A DNA stretch of 64,000 nt from G963691835 sp963691835 (lineage in GTDB: Bacteria; Pseudomonadota; Alphaproteobacteria; Thalassobaculales; Thalassobaculaceae): positions 3,844,001-3,908,000 of the forward strand of contig OY829383.1 in assembly GCA_963691835.1 (NCBI GenBank), read 5' to 3'. Shown piece after piece: positions 37,482-46,127 of this stretch. Made by a program: the position numbers and the translations under genes. The notes under the pieces were generated by a model. That model saw only the letters and a list, made by a program, of their open reading frames with translations. It had not been told where the DNA came from and made no database searches. Within the stretch, counting starts at the first letter, position 1, and each line of letters starts with the position of its first letter.

Positions 37482-38555
37482 ATGTTTTACCGTGAAACCG
37501 GTCAGTTCAAATCGACCTATGGCGACGATCAGGCCCTGTTCCCGATCATTCAGGACCGATGGTTGCTTGGCGCCATTCTGCTGGTCGCATTCTTCGTGGT
37601 CCCGTTCATCATCAATGACTACTGGGCCAACGCGATCCTGCTGCCGTTCCTGATCTACTCGTTGATCGCGCTCGGGCTGAACATCCTCGTTGGGTACTGC
37701 GGGCAGATCTCGCTCGGCACCGGTGGGTTTATGGCGGTGGGGGCGTATGGCTCCTACAAGCTCATGACCTCCTTCCCGGAGCTGAACATTGTCTTCGTGA
37801 TCATCGCGTCAGGCGGGTTCGCGGCGGCTGTAGGGGTGCTGTTCGGTCTGCCGAGCCTTCGGATCAAGGGCTTCTATCTCGCGGTCGCGACGCTTGCCGC
37901 CCAGTTCTTCCTGATCTGGATGTTCAACAAGGTGGGCTGGTTCTACAATTACGAACTCAGCCAGATCACCTCGCCGCCGCGGGAAGTCTTTGGCGTTCTG
38001 GTGACGGGGGCGAAAGCATCACCCGCCGCGCAGTATCTGTTCACACTCTGTATCGTCGCTGTGTTCACTTGGATCGCCATGAACCTCGTCCGAGGGCGCG
38101 TCGGCCGGGGATGGATGGCGATCCGAGACATGGATATCGCCGCCGAGCTGCTGGGCATCCGGCCGCTGCAGACCAAGCTGCTGGCGTTCGCGGTCTCATC
38201 CTTCTACATCGGAATTGGTGGCGCGCTGATCTTCAATCTCTGGCTCGGCTCGGTCGAGGCGACGGAGGCGTTTGACATCCTCCAGTCCTTCTTCGTGCTG
38301 TTCGCCATCATCATCGGTGGGCTGGGAAGCGTCCTGGGGTCGTTCCTGGGGGCGGCCTTCATGGCCCTGATGCCGGTGATCCTGAAACTGCTGCTTGTCG
38401 ACGGGTTTTCCGTCTCGGCGGTGCATGCCAAGCACGTCGAGTTCATTCTCGTCGGATCGCTCATCATCTTCTTTTTGATCAAGGAGCCGCACGGACTCGC
38501 CCGGATTTGGGGGATCACGAAAGAGAAGCTCCGTCTCTGGCCGTTCCCGTATTGA
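37482..38555 (+). CDS. livM: Liv-type ABC permease (LivM-like)
   Basis: A 357-residue permease partner of LivH. An N-terminal extension of about 25 residues precedes the first membrane segment. The hallmark block LGLNILVGYCGQISLGTGGFMAVGAYG is near residue 65, and the coupling region GWMAIRDMDIAAELLGIRP is near 210. It is followed by a 93-bp gap carrying a small hairpin (TCGCCGC 38613-38619 with GCGGCGA 38624-38630), then the binding-protein gene. Confidence 0.92.
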   Translation: MFYRETGQFKSTYGDDQALFPIIQDRWLLGAILLVAFFVVPFIINDYWANAILLPFLIYSLIALGLNILVGYCGQISLGTGGFMAVGAYGSYKLMTSFPELNIVFVIIASGGFAAAVGVLFGLPSLRIKGFYLAVATLAAQFFLIWMFNKVGWFYNYELSQITSPPREVFGVLVTGAKASPAAQYLFTLCIVAVFTWIAMNLVRGRVGRGWMAIRDMDIAAELLGIRPLQTKLLAFAVSSFYIGIGGALIFNLWLGSVEATEAFDILQSFFVLFAIIIGGLGSVLGSFLGAAFMALMPVILKLLLVDGFSVSAVHAKHVEFILVGSLIIFFLIKEPHGLARIWGITKEKLRLWPFPY

Positions 38556-38648
38556 CGGGGACTTCAGAGACTTTGTTGAGGCGTTGCCTTGGGTTAGGCT
38601 CGTCTACAGGCATCGCCGCCGGTGCGGCGACCAACAGGGAGGTAAGGA

Positions 38649-39971
38649 ATGAAGCTTAACAAACTCGTTCTCGGGGCCGCGGCCGCCGCGGTGATGGCCA
38701 GTGCCGGCCTCACCAGCATCGCGTCAGCCTACGAGTATACGATTCCGCAGCTGGTCTACCGGACCGGTGCGTATGCGCCGAACGGTATCCCGTTGGCGAA
38801 CGGCTATCTCGACTACATGGAGATGCTGAACCAGCGCGATGGCGGCATCAACGGCGTTAAGGTCAACGTCATCGAGTGCGAAACCGGCTACAACACCAAA
38901 GTGTCGGTCGAGTGCTACGAGAACCTCAAAGGCGAGGGTGAGAGCGGCGCCGTCATCATCAACCCCCATTCGACGGGTGTGACCTACGCGCTGATCCCGA
39001 AGGCGACGGAAGACCAGATCCCCATCCTGTCCATGGGCTATGGCCGGACGTCGGCGGCTGACGGTACGGTCTTCCCGTACGTCTTTAACTTCCCGACGAC
39101 CTACTGGTCGCAGGCGAGCGCCTTCATCAAGTACGTTGGTGAGCGGGAAGGCGGCATGGAGAACCTGAAGGGCAAGAAGATTGCCTTGGTTTACCACAAC
39201 TCCGCCTATGGCAAGGAGCCGATCAAGACCCTTGAGGTTCTGGCCGAGAAGTACGGTTTCAGCTTCCTGAAACTTCCCGTTGACCATCCCGGTCAGGAGC
39301 AGAAGGCCACGTGGCTTCAGGTTCGCCGCAATAAGCCGGACTGGGTCTTCATGTGGGGCTGGGGTGTCATGAACCAGGTCGCCATCAAGGAGGCCGCTGC
39401 CATTCGCTACCCGATGGATCGCTTCATCGGTGTGTGGTGGTCGGGTTCTGAGAACGACGTGGCCCCAGCCGGTGCGTCTGCAAACGGCTATCTTGCGGGC
39501 ACCATGCACGCGCCGGGCTCCGACTTCCAGGTCATCCGCGACATCAAGAAGTATGTCTACGATGCCGGCCTCGGATCTGGCGATCGCGATCGCGTGGGTG
39601 AGGTTCTCTACAACCGCGGCATGCTGGAGGCGATCTTCTCCGCTGAGGCGATCCGCAAAGCGGCCGAGATCCATGGCACCAACGAGGTGAGGGGCGTTCA
39701 CGTCCGTGATGGTCTTGAGGCGCTTTCCTTCTCCGAAGCGGACTTCACCCGCCTTGGCCTTGAGGGCTTCATGGAGCCGTTTGCGGTTTCCTGTGAGGAT
39801 CACGAAGGCGGCGGCCCGGTCGCAATCCAGCAGTGGAACGCGAGCGAGGGCAAGTGGGTGATCGTCTCCGATTGGATCGAGCCGATGCACGACATCGTCC
39901 GCGGTCTGGTCAAGGAAGACAGCGCTGCCTATGCTAAAGAGAACAACATCACGCCGCGGACCTGCAGCTGA
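38649..39971 (+). CDS. Liv-type ABC substrate-binding protein
   Basis: A 440-residue periplasmic binding protein of the Peripla_BP_6 (LivK) fold. The signal peptide ends near residue 27 (AGLTSIASA). Family blocks include DYMEMLNQRDGGINGVKV near 60 and KIALVYHNSAYGKEP near 180. It has paired cysteines (VIECETGYN, VSVECYEN), possibly a disulfide. AGGGAGG precedes the ATG. A terminator-like hairpin follows at 40016, which would leave this gene's mRNA more abundant than that of livF, a common arrangement. The ligand is unknown; the flanking CoA ligases suggest a carboxylate. Confidence 0.9.
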   Translation: MKLNKLVLGAAAAAVMASAGLTSIASAYEYTIPQLVYRTGAYAPNGIPLANGYLDYMEMLNQRDGGINGVKVNVIECETGYNTKVSVECYENLKGEGESGAVIINPHSTGVTYALIPKATEDQIPILSMGYGRTSAADGTVFPYVFNFPTTYWSQASAFIKYVGEREGGMENLKGKKIALVYHNSAYGKEPIKTLEVLAEKYGFSFLKLPVDHPGQEQKATWLQVRRNKPDWVFMWGWGVMNQVAIKEAAAIRYPMDRFIGVWWSGSENDVAPAGASANGYLAGTMHAPGSDFQVIRDIKKYVYDAGLGSGDRDRVGEVLYNRGMLEAIFSAEAIRKAAEIHGTNEVRGVHVRDGLEALSFSEADFTRLGLEGFMEPFAVSCEDHEGGGPVAIQQWNASEGKWVIVSDWIEPMHDIVRGLVKEDSAAYAKENNITPRTCS

Positions 39972-40015
39972 TCCGTTCTCTGGAGCCTGAAGCTCCACGG
40001 TAAGAAAATGGGGAG

Positions 40016-40043
40016 GAGCGCCGGCCAGCCCGGCGCTCTTTCC
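40016..40043 (+). terminator. Internal terminator/attenuator after binding protein
   Basis: GAGCGCCGG (40016-40024), loop CCAGC, CCGGCGCTC (40030-40038), then TTTCC. It is a perfect 9-bp stem with a short T-run, 45 bp after the binding-protein stop and 67 bp before livF. It probably causes partial termination. Confidence 0.72.
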
Positions 40044-40109
40044 TGACCGGCCCCGCAAGACGGCATCCGTGCTGCGGATACGAAGACATCAACCGGACGA
40101 GAGATCACG

Positions 40110-40949
40110 ATGAGCGCCGTTGAGACCCAGCCGACCGCCGCGACCGACAAGGCGCTGTTGAGCGTCAACAACATCGAGGTCATTTACGACCACGTGATCC
40201 TTGTGCTGCGGGGTGTGTCGCTTCAGGTGCCGGAAGGCGGCATTGTCGCACTCCTGGGCGGTAACGGCGCCGGCAAGACGACGACGTTGAAGGCAATCTC
40301 GAACCTGCTCAGTTCCGAGCGGGGCGAAGTTACCAAAGGATCCATCGAGTTTGCGGGAGAGTCGGTCCAGGCATCGACCCCGAACGAGCTCGTCAAGAAG
40401 GGCGTCATCCAGGTGATGGAGGGACGCCACTGCTTTGAGCATCTAACGGTCGAAGAGAATCTGCTGACGGGCGCTTTCACACGAGGGGGCGACCGGTCTG
40501 GCATCGATGCCGATCTCGAGATGGTCTACGGCTACTTTCCGCGCCTCCGTGAGCGGCGGAACAGCCTGGCCGGGTACACCTCAGGCGGTGAGCAACAGAT
40601 GACGGCAATCGGCCGCGCGCTGATGAGCCGGCCGAAAGTTGTGTTGCTTGATGAGCCTTCGATGGGCTTGGCCCCGCAGCTTGTGGAGCAGATCTTCGAG
40701 ATCGTCCGCAAGATCAACGAGCAAGAGGGCGTGACCATCCTGCTGGCGGAGCAGAACACCAACGTCGCCCTCCGCTACGCGAAGTACGGCTACATCCTTG
40801 AAAACGGACGCGTCGTGCTTGAGGGGTCGGCCGATAAGCTCCGTGACAACTCCGACGTTCGGGAGTTCTATCTCGGCATTGCGGGCGAGGGACGGAAGAG
40901 CTTCCGTGACGTTAAGCATTATCGCCGCCGCAAGCGTTGGATGGGCTGA
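40110..40949 (+). CDS. livF: Liv-type ABC transporter ATP-binding protein (LivF-like)
   Basis: A 279-residue ABC ATPase, the second nucleotide-binding subunit of the importer. Walker A GGNGAGKTTT is near residue 50, the C-loop YTSGGEQQMTAIGRAL near 155, and Walker B VVLLDEPSMGLAP near 175. The C-terminus is extended and basic (KHYRRRKRWMG), unlike the shorter E. coli LivF. It is separated from the other Liv genes by the binding protein and the hairpin at 40016, and followed 52 bp later by a second CoA-ligase homologue. Confidence 0.92.
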   Translation: MSAVETQPTAATDKALLSVNNIEVIYDHVILVLRGVSLQVPEGGIVALLGGNGAGKTTTLKAISNLLSSERGEVTKGSIEFAGESVQASTPNELVKKGVIQVMEGRHCFEHLTVEENLLTGAFTRGGDRSGIDADLEMVYGYFPRLRERRNSLAGYTSGGEQQMTAIGRALMSRPKVVLLDEPSMGLAPQLVEQIFEIVRKINEQEGVTILLAEQNTNVALRYAKYGYILENGRVVLEGSADKLRDNSDVREFYLGIAGEGRKSFRDVKHYRRRKRWMG

Positions 40950-41001
40950 CGACAGCCAAGAAATCCGCCAAAACCGCAAGACACAGCACGAGCCAGGCGC
41001 C

Positions 41002-42240
41002 ATGACCGACTTCTTCGACGATCTCGAAACCCGCGATCCGGAGACACGGGAGGCGGCATTGATGGCGGCGTTGCCCGGCCAAATCGCCCACGCGAAAGCC
41101 AAGGCAGGCTACTTCACCGAGAGTCTCTCTGGCGTTGAGCCCGGAGATGTGACCAGCCGGGATGCGCTTGCGTCACTGCCGGTGATCCGGAAGGGCGAAG
41201 TGCTGGAACTACAGCAAGCGAAGCCGCCGTTCGGAGGTTTCGGGGCGGCCGATATCGGCGCGCTGTCTCACGTCTTTATGTCTCCGGGTCCGATCTACGA
41301 GCCGATGGGCTTCGAGAAGGATCCATTCCGCTTTGGCCGGGCCATGCATGCGGCCGGGCTGCGCCCCGGCGCCCTGGTTCACAACTGCTTCGCCTATCAT
41401 CTGACGCCCGCCGGGTTCATGGTCGATACGGGTGCGAGAGCCTGCGGTTGTGCGGTGTTCCCCGGCGGTGTCGGAAACACGGAACTCCAGGTGGGCGCGA
41501 TCGCCGATCTGAAACCCACCTTCTATGGCGGCACACCGAGTTTCTTGAAGATCATCCTTGAGAAGGCCGCGGAGTTGGGGAAGGACACCAGCAGCCTGGC
41601 AAAGGGGCTGGTTGGCGGCGAAGCGCTTCCGCCAAGCCTTCGCAAGGAACTCGCAGATCTGGGGTGTGACGTTCTCCAGTGCTACGGAACCGCCGACCTT
41701 GGTCTCATCGCATACGAGTCTCCTGCACTGGAAGGAATGATCATCGACGAGCATGTGATCGTCGAGATCGTTCGTCCCGGTACCGGTGATCCCGTTCCAG
41801 AGGGGGAGGTCGGGGAGGTCGTGGTCACGAGCTTCAATCCTGTCTGGCCGCTTATCCGCTTCGGGACCGGTGACATGTCGGCGGTTCTGCCCGGTGTCAG
41901 CCCCTGCGGGCGGACGAATGGGCGGATAAAGGGTTGGATGGGGCGCGCTGATCAGACGACCAAGGTTCGAGGCATGTTCGTTCACCCGAGCCAAGTTGCC
42001 GAGATCGTCAAACGTCATCCGGAGATTGGGAAGGCGCGGCTTGTTGTCACCGGTCGTGTCGGATCCGACGAGATGACTTTGCATGTGGAAGTCGCCGGAG
42101 GGGGTGGGGACACGCTCACGGATAGCATCCGTCAGAGCATTCAGTCGGTCACCAAGCTGCGTGGTGATGTGGCCTTTGCCGAGCCGGGCGGGCTGGCCAA
42201 TGACGGCAAGGTTATCGACGACGCCCGCAGCTACGAGTAG
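41002..42240 (+). CDS. Phenylacetate-CoA-ligase-like AMP-binding protein
   Basis: A 412-residue ANL-superfamily protein of the PaaK type. The N-terminus (HAKAKAGYFTESLSGV) and the A5-like QCYGTADLGLI fit PaaK. GTGDMSAVLPG and KGWMGRADQTTKVRGMFVHP are the A7-A8 region. The ATP P-loop, normally SSGTTGKP in PaaK, reads MSPGPIYEP, so phosphate binding must differ. The ATG at 41002 is chosen; upstream frame residues belong to the end of livF in another frame. It is the last gene of the Liv operon and presumably activates the imported acid, perhaps aromatic. Activity with the altered P-loop is unproven. Confidence 0.84.
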   Translation: MTDFFDDLETRDPETREAALMAALPGQIAHAKAKAGYFTESLSGVEPGDVTSRDALASLPVIRKGEVLELQQAKPPFGGFGAADIGALSHVFMSPGPIYEPMGFEKDPFRFGRAMHAAGLRPGALVHNCFAYHLTPAGFMVDTGARACGCAVFPGGVGNTELQVGAIADLKPTFYGGTPSFLKIILEKAAELGKDTSSLAKGLVGGEALPPSLRKELADLGCDVLQCYGTADLGLIAYESPALEGMIIDEHVIVEIVRPGTGDPVPEGEVGEVVVTSFNPVWPLIRFGTGDMSAVLPGVSPCGRTNGRIKGWMGRADQTTKVRGMFVHPSQVAEIVKRHPEIGKARLVVTGRVGSDEMTLHVEVAGGGGDTLTDSIRQSIQSVTKLRGDVAFAEPGGLANDGKVIDDARSYE

Positions 42241-42273
42241 CGCAAAGGCTATTTGTGTTATGCGGCACTTGGG

Positions 42274-42822
42274 TTAGCGCGACCTCAGCGCAGTGCCTGA
42301 TCCAATCCTGGCGAGGGCGCGTCCGACCATCACCTCCTCGCGGCGCAGAAGGCGCCGGGTATCCTGATCGATCTCAAAAGTTCCTGTGTCGGCAAAACGT
42401 TTACTGACGGCTTCCAGTCGATTCTGCACATGACGTGCGGCAGGACCTTCTTCATCGTTGAAGGCGACAATCAGCAGATGGAGTCGGCTTAACTCCTTGA
42501 ACGCGTCCACAACTTCCGTGTGTTCGCCAAGCTGGCGCCGGTCCGTCTTGTCAGGATCCGTCAGGAGGGTTTGGGTCACAATCTGGCCCGCACCGTAGCA
42601 GTCGTACGGGCGACAGGTGAGGTAGCCTTCCGCCTCCAGATCCGCGAAGACCGTACAACGCCCCGCCGAGGTCAGGTTCTTGCAAGGTTTGTTTCCCGCT
42701 TTGTATTCCGGAAAGCCATTTCTGGTGTGGTGCGCGAAGACAATGCAGCAAAGTCCCGCACATCTTTCGCAGTCTGCTTTGTAATCAAATCCGCCATCGG
42801 AGTTTTTTTCTTCGATACTCAA
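42274..42822 (-). CDS. Cysteine-cluster protein (YkgJ/pentapeptide-N-domain-like)
   Basis: A 182-residue cytosolic protein with eight cysteines in the first 75 residues: CERCAGLCC, NKPCKNL, GRCTVF, LTCRPYDCYGAG. This matches the cysteine-rich domain often found ahead of pentapeptide repeats in other bacteria, but here no repeats follow. The C-terminal half is helical (KELSRLHLLIVAF). The cysteines suggest a Zn or Fe-S site. The function is unknown. It is convergent with the PaaK-like gene. Confidence 0.68.
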   Translation of the reverse strand: MSIEEKNSDGGFDYKADCERCAGLCCIVFAHHTRNGFPEYKAGNKPCKNLTSAGRCTVFADLEAEGYLTCRPYDCYGAGQIVTQTLLTDPDKTDRRQLGEHTEVVDAFKELSRLHLLIVAFNDEEGPAARHVQNRLEAVSKRFADTGTFEIDQDTRRLLRREEVMVGRALARIGSGTALRSR

Positions 42823-42905
42823 GTTTAAATCCCTGAAGGGTACAGTCGTATCGAAGCTACCACGGGGTATGTGGCGAAATGTGTAGCTTTGAGTAATTTT
42901 TTGTT

Positions 42906-43271
42906 TCAGTGCTGCACGTTGGTTTTCTGTGCAAAGTAGGCAGCCAGCAGTCTGGATTTATAGGTCGGCAACCCCATCCAGCGGGCTTCCAATCTGCCGT
43001 CACCGGCATGGGTGACAATCACCGTTCCTTCCAGCCTTAGACCGCCTTCAAGGTCGGCAATATCCCTCACGACCATCTCAACCTTAGCGCGCTGTTTGGT
43101 GATCAGGGATCCGTTGAAGGGCGCGGCGGTAAACCCGGTCAGGTTCCAAGCACGAAGCGGGTAGTCATGGCCGTCGATCCGAACATAGCTGTCACCCTTG
43201 GGGCGAAGGACTGTGTCCGGTATGGCAGCCGGCCGCGCCGTGCGCGTTCCGAATAAGCTCATCAGACCCAT
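42906..43271 (-). CDS. PilZ-like domain protein (degenerate)
   Basis: A 121-residue protein whose strand pattern (SYVRIDGHDYPLRAWNLTGF, then VEMVVRDI, LRLEGTVIVTHAGDGRLEARW) resembles a PilZ beta-barrel. The c-di-GMP-binding RxxxR is absent and the second motif is NLTGF rather than (D/N)xSxxG, so nucleotide binding is doubtful. The ATG at 43271 follows AAAGGAACG and is preferred over the longer frame. An AT-rich stretch upstream (43305-43360) probably holds its promoter. Confidence 0.6.
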   Translation of the reverse strand: MGLMSLFGTRTARPAAIPDTVLRPKGDSYVRIDGHDYPLRAWNLTGFTAAPFNGSLITKQRAKVEMVVRDIADLEGGLRLEGTVIVTHAGDGRLEARWMGLPTYKSRLLAAYFAQKTNVQH

Positions 43272-43568
43272 TGTTCGTTCCTTTGATCTCCGCATTGAAG
43301 ACAACTGTAATGTAAAAGATATGGGAAATAAATATCAAATTTGAAGTAAAATCGTAAATTACTGTGAATCCTGAATCTTCAGGCCTGGGTTTGATTCTGA
43401 TCAGGTTGGTTTGGAGTGGGCGTGGCCATCAGCGGACCGCGTGCCCGTCACCGACCGCAAGTAGGGCTCACTAATGAAAGGAAATCACGGTTAGGACGCC
43501 GCAACAGGGTTCGATGTCCCGCTAGGCATCGGCCAAGCGGTGTCGGAGGCCGGCAGTCCGGTAAACCG

Positions 43569-44108
43569 TCAGAGGGAGGCGAGGCGGGTGTCGCACCAAG
43601 CGATGCGGCCGTCGATCTGCTCGACATCAAGCGACAACCACGCGGGCAGCATGCCTTCGTCCCACTCGCCGCTCTCTGTGATGCTGATCAATCGCTCGCG
43701 CTCGCCAGCATAAACGTCACGAAGCTGTTCGATCTGATCCCGCTGTTCCTCGGTCGAGAGGATGTCGAGAAAACGAAGCTTCAGCGCGATAACCAATCGA
43801 TTGAAATCGTTCACGGCGGGGCGAACGTTCGAAGTCAGGTAGCCCATCAGAGCATCACGCCCGGCGTCCGTTAACCGCAGCGTGGCGTTATCCTCCATGC
43901 CTAAGCCGTCGACCGGCTCAATTAGGCCTTCGAACTTCAGCAGTTCCATGGAGGTGCCGAGCAGGTCGAGAGACGGCCCGACAATACGGCCAATGAACTG
44001 GCGGATCTCTGAGGAGACCTCGGTGTAAGAGCGCTCACCCCGGTAGAGCATGCCCAACGCAGCAAGACGGATTGCTTCTTTCGGGACAAGTGAATTGTCA
44101 CGATACAC
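43569..44108 (-). CDS. PadR-like winged-helix regulator (tentative)
   Basis: About 179 residues. The N-terminal 75 residues (KEAIRLAALGMLYRGERSY, SMELLKFEGLIEPVD, LRLTDAGRDAL) show the helix-turn-helix and wing pattern of PadR-type regulators, in which a helical C-terminus (IALKLRFLDIL...) mediates dimerisation. A GTG at 44108 is chosen, as GGAGG lies 8 bp upstream; another in-frame GTG is at 44138. It is downstream of a membrane protein gene on the same strand by 108 bp. Target genes are unknown. Confidence 0.55.
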   Translation of the reverse strand: MYRDNSLVPKEAIRLAALGMLYRGERSYTEVSSEIRQFIGRIVGPSLDLLGTSMELLKFEGLIEPVDGLGMEDNATLRLTDAGRDALMGYLTSNVRPAVNDFNRLVIALKLRFLDILSTEEQRDQIEQLRDVYAGERERLISITESGEWDEGMLPAWLSLDVEQIDGRIAWCDTRLASL

Positions 44109-44216
44109 GCCCGTTTCCTCCGTCAAACAAACACACACCGATGAAATGGCGATTCAAGTTGGAAATGTCCAGCCCCAACTTGATTGATACGACGCCGGTG
44201 GAAAAACAGTGAGCCA

Positions 44217-44741
44217 TCAGTTCGCCTGGGGCTCCTGTGCCATTTGTGTATCCACCCAGACCCGGGCGCTCTCGATCCACTCGCCCAATGTGTCGATCGT
44301 GATGATGGTCCAGTCCACAGCAACGGTACCGGCGACAACGGTCCATTGCCAGGCGACCTCGGCGATGCCGGGGAGATGATCGGTCACCGTTCGAATGCGC
44401 TCCCAAAGGCCGGGCAAGGCCTCCATAACCCGGTTGGCTGTATCGGCCGCTGCCGCCGTTGTGTCCGGGGCAAACCAGAAGCCGACAACGAGAGCCAAGG
44501 GCACCAGGCACCATATCGAACGCCACCCAGATTTCGCGGATCTGCCGAGACCCATTGTGAGCGCACCGATGAGCGTCAAAGCCGTGATCACAGCAACCAC
44601 GACCAGCACCGCCCGGTCCGACCGGGCATTGCCGATGCGGAGCGAGCCGTCATCGCCGGTCATGGCCAGCATCAGGACGATCAGCGACACGCCGGCCGCG
44701 ATCGCGAACAGGACACCCAGCAGGAACCTCACGGCTTTCAT
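44217..44741 (-). CDS. Membrane protein, unknown function
   Basis: A 174-residue protein with three hydrophobic segments (about residues 4-27, 43-66, 74-91), followed by a long Trp-rich amphipathic C-terminal part (LPGLWERIRTV, VAWQWTVVAGTVAVDWTIITI) that may include a fourth segment. No family is recognised. An ATG start is used. It lies upstream of the PadR-like gene, and a shared transcript is possible. Confidence 0.6.
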   Translation of the reverse strand: MKAVRFLLGVLFAIAAGVSLIVLMLAMTGDDGSLRIGNARSDRAVLVVVAVITALTLIGALTMGLGRSAKSGWRSIWCLVPLALVVGFWFAPDTTAAAADTANRVMEALPGLWERIRTVTDHLPGIAEVAWQWTVVAGTVAVDWTIITIDTLGEWIESARVWVDTQMAQEPQAN

Positions 44742-44837
44742 TGCGTCCTCTCGTCGGTCCGAATCAGCACCGGATTAGCAGGTTCTGATCATAGCATCTG
44801 CAGCGGCCGGTACGAGAGGCAGATTGGGATCGGACCC

Positions 44838-46064
44838 CTACGATCGGATCACATTTCCGCCCCGTGTCGGGACGCCGAATTCCCGATGGCAGATCTCAGC
44901 GAGTTTCGCGACCCCCTCCCGCAGATCCTCGACAGAAGGATTGGCGAAACAAAGACGCATGCGCCGCCGACCGGATGCCGCGTCCGCGCTCCACTCCGCG
45001 CCTGGGTTGATGGCTACACCTTCCGCCCCGGCTACCGCAGCAAGCCGGGAGGTATCGACCTCTTCGGGGAGGGTGACCCAGATGAAGATGCCCCCTTCAG
45101 ACGGGGCAATTTCCGCTGTCGTGCCGAACTCCTGACTGACGGCCTCGACGATGGCGTCGTGCTTTGCCTTGAGAATGGACCGCATGGAGACGACATGGTC
45201 GTCGAACTTGCTGCTGCAGAACTCCGCCAGCACCATCTGCTCCAAGGCACCGGTTCCGCCATCGGTCTTTAGCGGCATCATCTGGGAGAGCGTCGGCCAG
45301 TCGGCGACGATGAACCCAACCCTGAGGGCGGGTGCGATCGATTTCGAGAACGACCCGCAGTAGATGACCCGGCCCGGTTCCGCCAACGCGTGGATGGCGG
45401 GAGGACGGGAATCGGCCCATGTCAGGTCCGCGTAGCAATCATCCTCAAAAACGGGCAGGTCGAACGTCTCCGCGACCTCCAACAACGCCTTGCGCCGGTC
45501 GAGGGACATCACGGTGCCGGTCGGGTTCTGAATGGTGGGAATCGTGTAGATGTACTTGACCCGTTTGCCCTCGGATTTGAGGCGGTCCAGGGTCTCTGCC
45601 AGCGCGTCGGTCCGCATGCCGTCCTTGTCGACCGGCACACCGACCCAGTCAGCGCCGATCCGGGACAGTCGTGTCATCGCACCGCCGTAGGTGGCCTCTT
45701 CGATCACCACGGTGTCTCCCGGCCCGACGAGTACGGCGTTCACGAGGTCCAGCGCCTGGAGCGATCCGGAGACGACCAGCACGTCGTCCGCGGTTGCCGA
45801 CATCCCCGCCCGGCGGCCCAACATATCGGCGACGAACGTGCGTAAGGGCCGGTATCCTTGGGGCCCACTCTCCATTCCATAGGTCGCGAGGGTGCGTCCT
45901 TCGCGAGTCAGCGCCTTGCTGGCGGCCTCGACGAAGGCGTCGACGGGTACGCCGGACGCGTCGTTGTGGCCGCCCACAAAGTTATAGCGCGGGAACCCGC
46001 CGAAGCGGGCGGCAGCCGGGGCCGGAAGATCCTGACGAAAGTGTTGCGCGATATCGTACGGCAT
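44838..46064 (-). CDS. PLP-dependent aminotransferase (class I/II, 2-aminoadipate type)
   Basis: A 408-residue fold-type I aminotransferase close to the LysN/MocR-aminotransferase branch, without a DNA-binding domain. The Schiff-base lysine is K241 in GSFSKSIAPALRVG. Other PLP contacts are seen: Y62 in ATYGMESGPQGY, N180-P-T-G, and D208 in VFEDDCYADL. A conserved C-terminal Arg lies in RRRMRLCFANPS. The ATG at 46064 follows GGGAGGAG. An M20 peptidase gene ends 63 bp upstream on the same strand, so the two may act on one amino-acid derivative. The substrate is uncertain. Confidence 0.87.
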   Translation of the reverse strand: MPYDIAQHFRQDLPAPAAARFGGFPRYNFVGGHNDASGVPVDAFVEAASKALTREGRTLATYGMESGPQGYRPLRTFVADMLGRRAGMSATADDVLVVSGSLQALDLVNAVLVGPGDTVVIEEATYGGAMTRLSRIGADWVGVPVDKDGMRTDALAETLDRLKSEGKRVKYIYTIPTIQNPTGTVMSLDRRKALLEVAETFDLPVFEDDCYADLTWADSRPPAIHALAEPGRVIYCGSFSKSIAPALRVGFIVADWPTLSQMMPLKTDGGTGALEQMVLAEFCSSKFDDHVVSMRSILKAKHDAIVEAVSQEFGTTAEIAPSEGGIFIWVTLPEEVDTSRLAAVAGAEGVAINPGAEWSADAASGRRRMRLCFANPSVEDLREGVAKLAEICHREFGVPTRGGNVIRS

Positions 46065-46127
46065 CTGGGCCGCTCCTCCCTTGGTTCTCATTGTTGGAGG
46101 GCCTCGACTGGCCCCCGCGTCTTAACA

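Noticed and set aside
43416..43874. 152-codon plus-strand frame overlapping the PadR-like gene
   Set aside because: It crosses intergenic DNA and the antisense of a better-supported gene with a GGAGG site; no motif is seen.
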